Below are positions 59,986 to 64,000 of a DNA stretch of 64,000 bases, piece by piece. The number at the start of each line of letters is the position of its first letter. The first letter of the stretch is position 1. The position numbers and the translations under genes are program-made. The stretch comes from Leptospiraceae bacterium (GTDB lineage: Bacteria; Spirochaetota; Leptospiria; Leptospirales; Leptospiraceae): positions 747,813 through 811,812 of the forward strand of contig JACKPC010000003.1 in assembly GCA_024233835.1 (NCBI GenBank), in the 5' to 3' direction. The notes under the pieces are model-generated. The model had not been told where the DNA came from and did not search any database. It saw only the letters and a list, made by a program, of their open reading frames with translations.

Positions 59986-62925
59986 ATGCAAGCATTCACA
60001 ACTAATGCTCGTGCAGAAAGTCTGATTGATGGAGCAAGGGATATTACAACCGGCTCATTTGGACTGGGTCATTTGAATGATTTCTATCAACACCAACCGA
60101 GTAGAGAGCAATTCATGAAAGACGAGGCAAAAAAGCAATTAGCCTCTGCATTTGCAACTCAATTTGGTTTTTCTCCAAAAATAGCCAAAGCTTTTGTGGA
60201 TAAGAAAATAGGGAATTACGAGCAAAAAAAATCGGATAAAGAAGAACGTATTCAGGCCATAAATTCAACAGTTCAGACAGCCGTTATTACGGCTGTTTCC
60301 ATGGGGGCTTTAAGTTTTCTCGGTCCCGCGGGAAATGCCATCTCCAATGTTACAAATACCATAACAAATACAGTAGGGAATGCTCTTTCCTCAGCAGGTA
60401 CCTGGGTCGCTGAAAACGTACTTTCGCATATTCCTTTTTCTTCCAGTATAGGCAATTGGATAACCGGTGGAGTTTCCAATTTACCGAGTATGCCCAATCT
60501 ATCCACCATGTCAGGAACTACGGCTGAAAACGCTTTAAACGCCAAAGCTGCCAACCTCATATTCAAAACAGTAGATGGTTCTAAAAATGGACCAAAAGGA
60601 GCCCTGGTTGGTTTTTTTAATGGAGTGCTGAACATGTCAGCCTCTTCCCAGAGTTCATTGAGTATAAGCATGACGGAGACGGGCAAGAAAAACCCCTGGG
60701 ATATAAACTACAAGAAAAAGTTTGGTTTTGGCGTCAGTGCCTCTAAAGGAAACTTCACTTTGAATGTAGATGGGAAAGGTTCGACTTCTATGGGTTACAA
60801 TTTTGGAAATACGGGTTCAGTCAATGTAAACTTGACGAATAAAACGGTTGGTGGGAATCTTAACTTCGGTAGCTTCTTAAGTCCCGAAATGAAACTTCCT
60901 CCCGGAGTGAATCCGAGTCTTTTCTTTCAGTCGAAGTCCTTCCGTAAAGATGCAGATAATGTATCTCTGGATCCGTTTAATCAAAAACCTGATAATAAAA
61001 ATGTGGTGGGTCTGGATGTAAAAGTAACGCTGCCTCGTATCGCACCACCTGGCGAAGGTAAGGATATTGATCCTTTGCTGGGAATTACTCCCCAGCTGGG
61101 ATTTCGTATGGGAAGTGATGGTAAGTATAACTCTTCCCTTAGTATAAATGGAACCAATATCATCAGTACGAATAACAGCGGAACCTTCATGAATAATAAT
61201 ATTCTTTCTGATTATGTAAATAATACTCTGGAACAACAAATCAGAACTGAAAATGATCAGGCTCTTGCAGATGCTATAAATAAAAAGAAAAAGGGGCAAA
61301 CAGAGGAGATAGCTGCTCTAATCGGAAAAGAGCGAACAAAAGAGATAGCTGCTAAATTGGGACTTAGTGACGACCTTGATTCCCTCACTCCCAAGCAAAT
61401 TTCGGCTTTGAATAAGGAGCTGATACAGGAAGCTGTTAATACAGGAAAAATGCCTCCTACAGATGACGAAGCTTCCGGCTGGTCAAAAAACAAAGATGAT
61501 AGTTTATGGACTAAATTTGTAGGTGATGCAAACGATGCCTGGCAAATTTTACAGGGAAGCAATGTAGATGACGACGGCTGGGTAGATGCAAACGGCGTCT
61601 ACCACCAACGCACCTGTTTTGTGGCCGGGACTCTAATCTCCACAAAAAACGGTTTCAAAAAAATCGAAGATATACAGGTTGGGGATGTGGTGCTGTCAAA
61701 AGACGAGGCTTCCGGAAAGATTGTGTATAAAAAAGTCACCGAGCTTTATTATCACGAGGTAGATACGCTTTTTGAAATCCGCTTATCTAACGGGGAGATA
61801 ATAGAGACAACCTGGAACCACCCATTCTATATAGAAAATAGGGGCTGGACAGAAGCCAAAGATATTCTTGCCGGCAATAAATTAATCACTTCAACCGGTA
61901 TTATAGAAGTCGAGTCTAATAAAGAGAAGTATGTAAGCTCTGTCGGAGTTTACAACTTTGAAGTGGAAAATACTCACAGCTATTTTGTCGGGGAAAATAG
62001 GGTTTGGGTTCATAATTATGATCCTAAAGATTTTTATCTACAAGATGAACTAAAACTTCCTATAAAAAATCAAAAGTTAAATCCTATTGAACAACCATTT
62101 AATAATATTGATGAATTTATAATAGATGAATTAAAAAATCAAGGAAAACTTCTTACAGAAGAAAACAAACAAAAACTACTAATTAAAATTGCGTTGGGGA
62201 ATGGTAATCGAAATGTAGATGATTTTAGAAATTCTTTAAAAGAAGGAACTTTAGATATATTCAGTTCTTTAATTAATTATTATGATCGTCAAATCGACAC
62301 CGAAAATAATAAAAGGAGTGCATACATTAGTAACGAAGGACGTAGCTTAACATTTTACGAAAAGAAACTTTTAAGCTTAATTTATGGAAAACGACTAAAC
62401 ACAGACGTTATCAAAATCAAACCTAGTACCGAACAATCATTTTTCAAAAGGGAAATTACGAATTTATATTTAAAAGCAACCAATAGGAAAAAGGAAGATG
62501 TTATGTATACAGAAGGAAATATAGTATATGTATATGAAGGTAGATTTAAAAAAAACGGAGATTATGGATTTGGTGATACTGAAACAATTATTCATGAAGG
62601 CTGGCATATATATAGTAACCAAAATTCTGAAACTGGAACCTTGTCCGAATGGAATTCTATTAAAAGAAAATATATGGCTTTTAAAAATTTAGGTTATTAT
62701 TATGATCATGTTCAACAAATAAAAGCTAATCAATATTTTTATCCAGATAAAGAAAATAAATTTAAAAAGTTATCCGAAGAAGCACAAGCAGAATATTTCA
62801 GATCTTTATACAATAGTTCAACTTCTTTACGCTATAATAGTGTCAACAAAAACAGTAGAAAAGATAATTTTCATACTTACTTGCAGTATATAAATTATTT
62901 GAATAATGCAAGGAACCCAAAATGA
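59986..62925 (+). CDS. Polymorphic-toxin-like protein: long N-terminal region, Hint domain, C-terminal HExxH metallopeptidase-like toxin
   Basis: 979 residues. Residues 1-540 are low-complexity, Ser/Gly/Asn-rich with hydrophobic stretches, like the C-terminal parts of very large Leptospira proteins. Residues 543-677 form a Hint domain: Cys544 (RTCFVAGTLISTKNGFKKI), ETTWNHPFYIENRGWTEAKDI, and the end YFVGENRVWVHN with Asn677. The last 300 residues are a separate, AT-rich module with TIIHEGWHIYSN (His870, Glu871, His874) and EEAQAEYF about 60 residues later, as in gluzincin peptidases. No signal peptide is seen. The frame is open about 80 bases upstream of the first ATG, so the 5' end may be truncated. 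The next gene overlaps by 4 bp, as for an immunity gene. Confidence 0.82.
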   Translation: MQAFTTNARAESLIDGARDITTGSFGLGHLNDFYQHQPSREQFMKDEAKKQLASAFATQFGFSPKIAKAFVDKKIGNYEQKKSDKEERIQAINSTVQTAVITAVSMGALSFLGPAGNAISNVTNTITNTVGNALSSAGTWVAENVLSHIPFSSSIGNWITGGVSNLPSMPNLSTMSGTTAENALNAKAANLIFKTVDGSKNGPKGALVGFFNGVLNMSASSQSSLSISMTETGKKNPWDINYKKKFGFGVSASKGNFTLNVDGKGSTSMGYNFGNTGSVNVNLTNKTVGGNLNFGSFLSPEMKLPPGVNPSLFFQSKSFRKDADNVSLDPFNQKPDNKNVVGLDVKVTLPRIAPPGEGKDIDPLLGITPQLGFRMGSDGKYNSSLSINGTNIISTNNSGTFMNNNILSDYVNNTLEQQIRTENDQALADAINKKKKGQTEEIAALIGKERTKEIAAKLGLSDDLDSLTPKQISALNKELIQEAVNTGKMPPTDDEASGWSKNKDDSLWTKFVGDANDAWQILQGSNVDDDGWVDANGVYHQRTCFVAGTLISTKNGFKKIEDIQVGDVVLSKDEASGKIVYKKVTELYYHEVDTLFEIRLSNGEIIETTWNHPFYIENRGWTEAKDILAGNKLITSTGIIEVESNKEKYVSSVGVYNFEVENTHSYFVGENRVWVHNYDPKDFYLQDELKLPIKNQKLNPIEQPFNNIDEFIIDELKNQGKLLTEENKQKLLIKIALGNGNRNVDDFRNSLKEGTLDIFSSLINYYDRQIDTENNKRSAYISNEGRSLTFYEKKLLSLIYGKRLNTDVIKIKPSTEQSFFKREITNLYLKATNRKKEDVMYTEGNIVYVYEGRFKKNGDYGFGDTETIIHEGWHIYSNQNSETGTLSEWNSIKRKYMAFKNLGYYYDHVQQIKANQYFYPDKENKFKKLSEEAQAEYFRSLYNSSTSLRYNSVNKNSRKDNFHTYLQYINYLNNARNPK

Positions 62926-63437
62926 TAAAGCGAATTTTGAAAATATCTATCATATTTCTTGGAGTAATTATCTTACTCTTAGTAATAATTATTTTTACTT
63001 TTGAACCTCCTGAAACAGTAAATAAAAAAACTATGATTTTTTCAAATAATTCCAATCATACATTAACAATTAAAGTTTTTTATAATGAAATATATTATAA
63101 TGAATATGAATTATATAAAAAAGGAGAGGCAAGAAATCCTCTTCCGATGGAATCGCCATGTGACGATTCAAGCACTCTTTTAAAAGACGTTAATGTAAAA
63201 AATAATATATTTACAATTAAAATAGCTCCAAGAAAAGAAGTTTGTTTTGGAAGCAGTACAATAAAAAATAGCATAATTTTTTATGATTATATTATATTCA
63301 CAAGAGTAATAAATAAACAAAAGATAGATAAAAAAATTGATATAAACGATTGGATAAAAATGAAAAATGGTTGTTTTGGATTTCATCCAAGATTAAAAGA
63401 TTGCAAACTGAGATATACCGATCTTTTTAAAGAATAG
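62922..63437 (+). CDS. Candidate immunity protein, membrane-anchored, unknown family
   Basis: 171 residues. One N-terminal membrane helix (ISIIFLGVIILLLVIIIFTF) with a charged start, then a lysine- and asparagine-rich periplasmic domain with cysteines that could pair (SPCDDSS, EVCFGSS, NGCFGFHPRLKDCKL). The ATG overlaps the toxin stop by 4 bp with AAGGAA upstream, so it is made together with the toxin. It is as AT-rich as the toxin module. Immunity is inferred from position only. A periplasmic location would fit a toxin acting in the envelope. Confidence 0.68.
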   Translation: MIKRILKISIIFLGVIILLLVIIIFTFEPPETVNKKTMIFSNNSNHTLTIKVFYNEIYYNEYELYKKGEARNPLPMESPCDDSSTLLKDVNVKNNIFTIKIAPRKEVCFGSSTIKNSIIFYDYIIFTRVINKQKIDKKIDINDWIKMKNGCFGFHPRLKDCKLRYTDLFKE

Positions 63438-63455
63438 TTAGTATTCTTAATATAA

Positions 63456-63501
63456 GCAGCCATGGACGGCTGCCCGGAGCGCACGAACACACGGATGTGT
63501 G
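63456..63501. repeat. REP-like double hairpin
   Basis: GCAGCC-ATGGAC-GGCTGC (63456-63473) is followed by CACAC/GTGTG (63488-63501). The GC-rich sequence contrasts with the AT-rich immunity gene just before it. Such repeats often mark recombination borders of toxin cassettes. Confidence 0.55.
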
Positions 63502-63530
63502 AGTAGCGGGTTTCTTTTCTTTTTGCCCCT

Positions 63531-63565
63531 CCTTTTTCTTTACTTTACATAAAGAAAAGAAAAAG
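63531..63565. repeat. Long polypyrimidine/polypurine hairpin
   Basis: CCTTTTTCTTTACTTTA pairs with TAAAGAAAAGAAAAAGG-like sequence at about 15 of 16 positions around a CA loop. One strand of the stem is almost all pyrimidine. It separates the immunity gene from the orphan Hint module. Confidence 0.7.
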
Positions 63566-63626
63566 AGGGATATGCAAAGACTCTGAAAAAAGTAAGCATT
63601 GTTTTTACAATATATGCCGGAAAATA

Positions 63627-64000
63627 AACGGTTTCAAAAAAATCGAAGAGATTCAAATTGGGGATGTGGTGCTGTCCTATAACGAAAAAACCGGGGAAAT
63701 AGAATACAAGCCCGTGACACAGCTTTTCCGCCACGAGGTGAAGACCATCTTTAAGCTCACCTATGCTAATGGAAAGGCTGTCGAAACCACATGGAACCAC
63801 CCGTTTTTCATAACCGGTGGTTTGAACCACAGCTCAGAGGCAGTGTGGAAAGAAGCTATAACGGGATAGCTTACATCCGGTTACTGAGCAAGCGAAGCGC
63901 GTCGAAGTACGCGGACGGCAGTTCCATGGAGGTACTGTCTGTGGAACAGGAATACAGAGATGAGTTGGTCTATAACTTCGAGGTGGAAGACAACCACACT
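63627..64000 (+). pseudogene. Orphan Hint-domain fragment, frameshifted, continues beyond the window
   Basis: It starts abruptly at NGFKKIEEIQIGDVVLSYNEK, lacking the CFVAGTL beginning of a Hint domain, and continues through KPVTQLFRHEVKTIFKLTY and ETTWNHPFFITGG to a stop at 63869. In another frame it resumes with DGSSMEVLSVEQEYRDELVYNFEVEDNHT up to the window end. The change of frame coincides with a REP-like GC-rich insert (about 63880-63910). The first 45 bases are almost identical to the Hint region of the intact toxin gene (61651-61695). It looks like a displaced, decayed toxin cassette. Confidence 0.8.

Noticed and set aside
60273..60686. Long antisense open frame on the minus strand
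   Set aside because: It lies wholly opposite the toxin gene N-terminal region, has no ribosome-binding site or recognisable motif, and its composition mirrors the sense codons. The antisense frames at 60877-61299 and 46359-46805 were dropped for the same reason.
63456..63565. Terminator of the immunity gene
   Set aside because: The hairpins are strong, but none is followed by a T-run in the right place; they fit REP-like repeats better.

Overview
The window looks like chromosomal DNA of a low-GC spirochaete, most likely of the order Leptospirales. The evidence is a core periplasmic flagellin of the FlaB type, many exported lipoproteins with loose spirochaetal lipoboxes, lgt and lnt for lipoprotein maturation, hisZ next to purA, tandem 'TIGG...LTVT...ITC' repeat-domain lipoproteins, DUF1566/Lcl-type surface proteins, DUF1703 and Rpn-type PD-(D/E)XK proteins, and many multidomain cyclases and hybrid histidine kinases. 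No rRNA or tRNA gene was seen.

Layout. 1-6.2 kb: the end of a hemerythrin-like gene converges on an apparent iron-uptake operon read leftwards (NHL-repeat lipoprotein, imelysin-like lipoprotein, FecA-like TonB receptor, hemolysin III). A good Fur-box match lies 44 bp upstream of the first gene, followed by a 23-bp tandem repeat. 6.2-13.9 kb: lgt, a small membrane protein, the run aroE-hisZ-purA, then a cytochrome P450 divergent from a CrtI/CrtD-like FAD enzyme. 13.9-26.1 kb is accessory: a seven-repeat (probable beta-propeller) lipoprotein, a duplicated 3' end of the FAD gene, a nested palindrome, a membrane-anchored AraC regulator, a large Lcl/DUF1566 lipoprotein, a complete IS66-family element that abuts a 5'-truncated DUF1566 gene, a CsgG-like/DUF5683 protein, and a DUF1703 ATPase-nuclease between 42-bp direct repeats.

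26.1-34.1 kb: an operon of an Ntn (choloylglycine-hydrolase-like) enzyme with four DUF2141 exported proteins behind a consensus sigma70 promoter; then lipase, its LifO-type foldase, lnt and a membrane LytTR regulator. 34.2-41.8 kb: two class III nucleotide cyclases in convergent orientation (one a 7TM/histidine-kinase/receiver/cyclase hybrid, one with a Cache-like sensor), and a TPR lipoprotein. 41.8-47.6 kb: amidohydrolase, N-acetylmuramoyl-L-alanine amidase, a small exported protein, glpK, a metallo-beta-lactamase-fold hydrolase, and a STAS antagonist. 47.9-56.5 kb: flagellin with a leader that looks like a CsrA target, a CHASE hybrid kinase, the core run smpB-der-plsY, and a 1006-residue double-AAA/vWA protein with degenerate second modules.

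56.7-64 kb is again accessory: two Rpn-type nucleases with coiled or repetitive tails, a small HNH-plus-membrane gene pair between direct repeats, and a polymorphic-toxin locus. The toxin locus has a long N-terminal region, a Hint autoprocessing domain, a C-terminal HExxH metallopeptidase-like toxin, and an overlapping membrane-anchored candidate immunity gene. It is followed by REP-like repeats and a decayed orphan Hint module that runs off the window. At least three small gene cassettes in the accessory parts are bordered by imperfect direct duplications of neighbouring sequence. This recurring pattern and the toxin locus are the main points worth following up.
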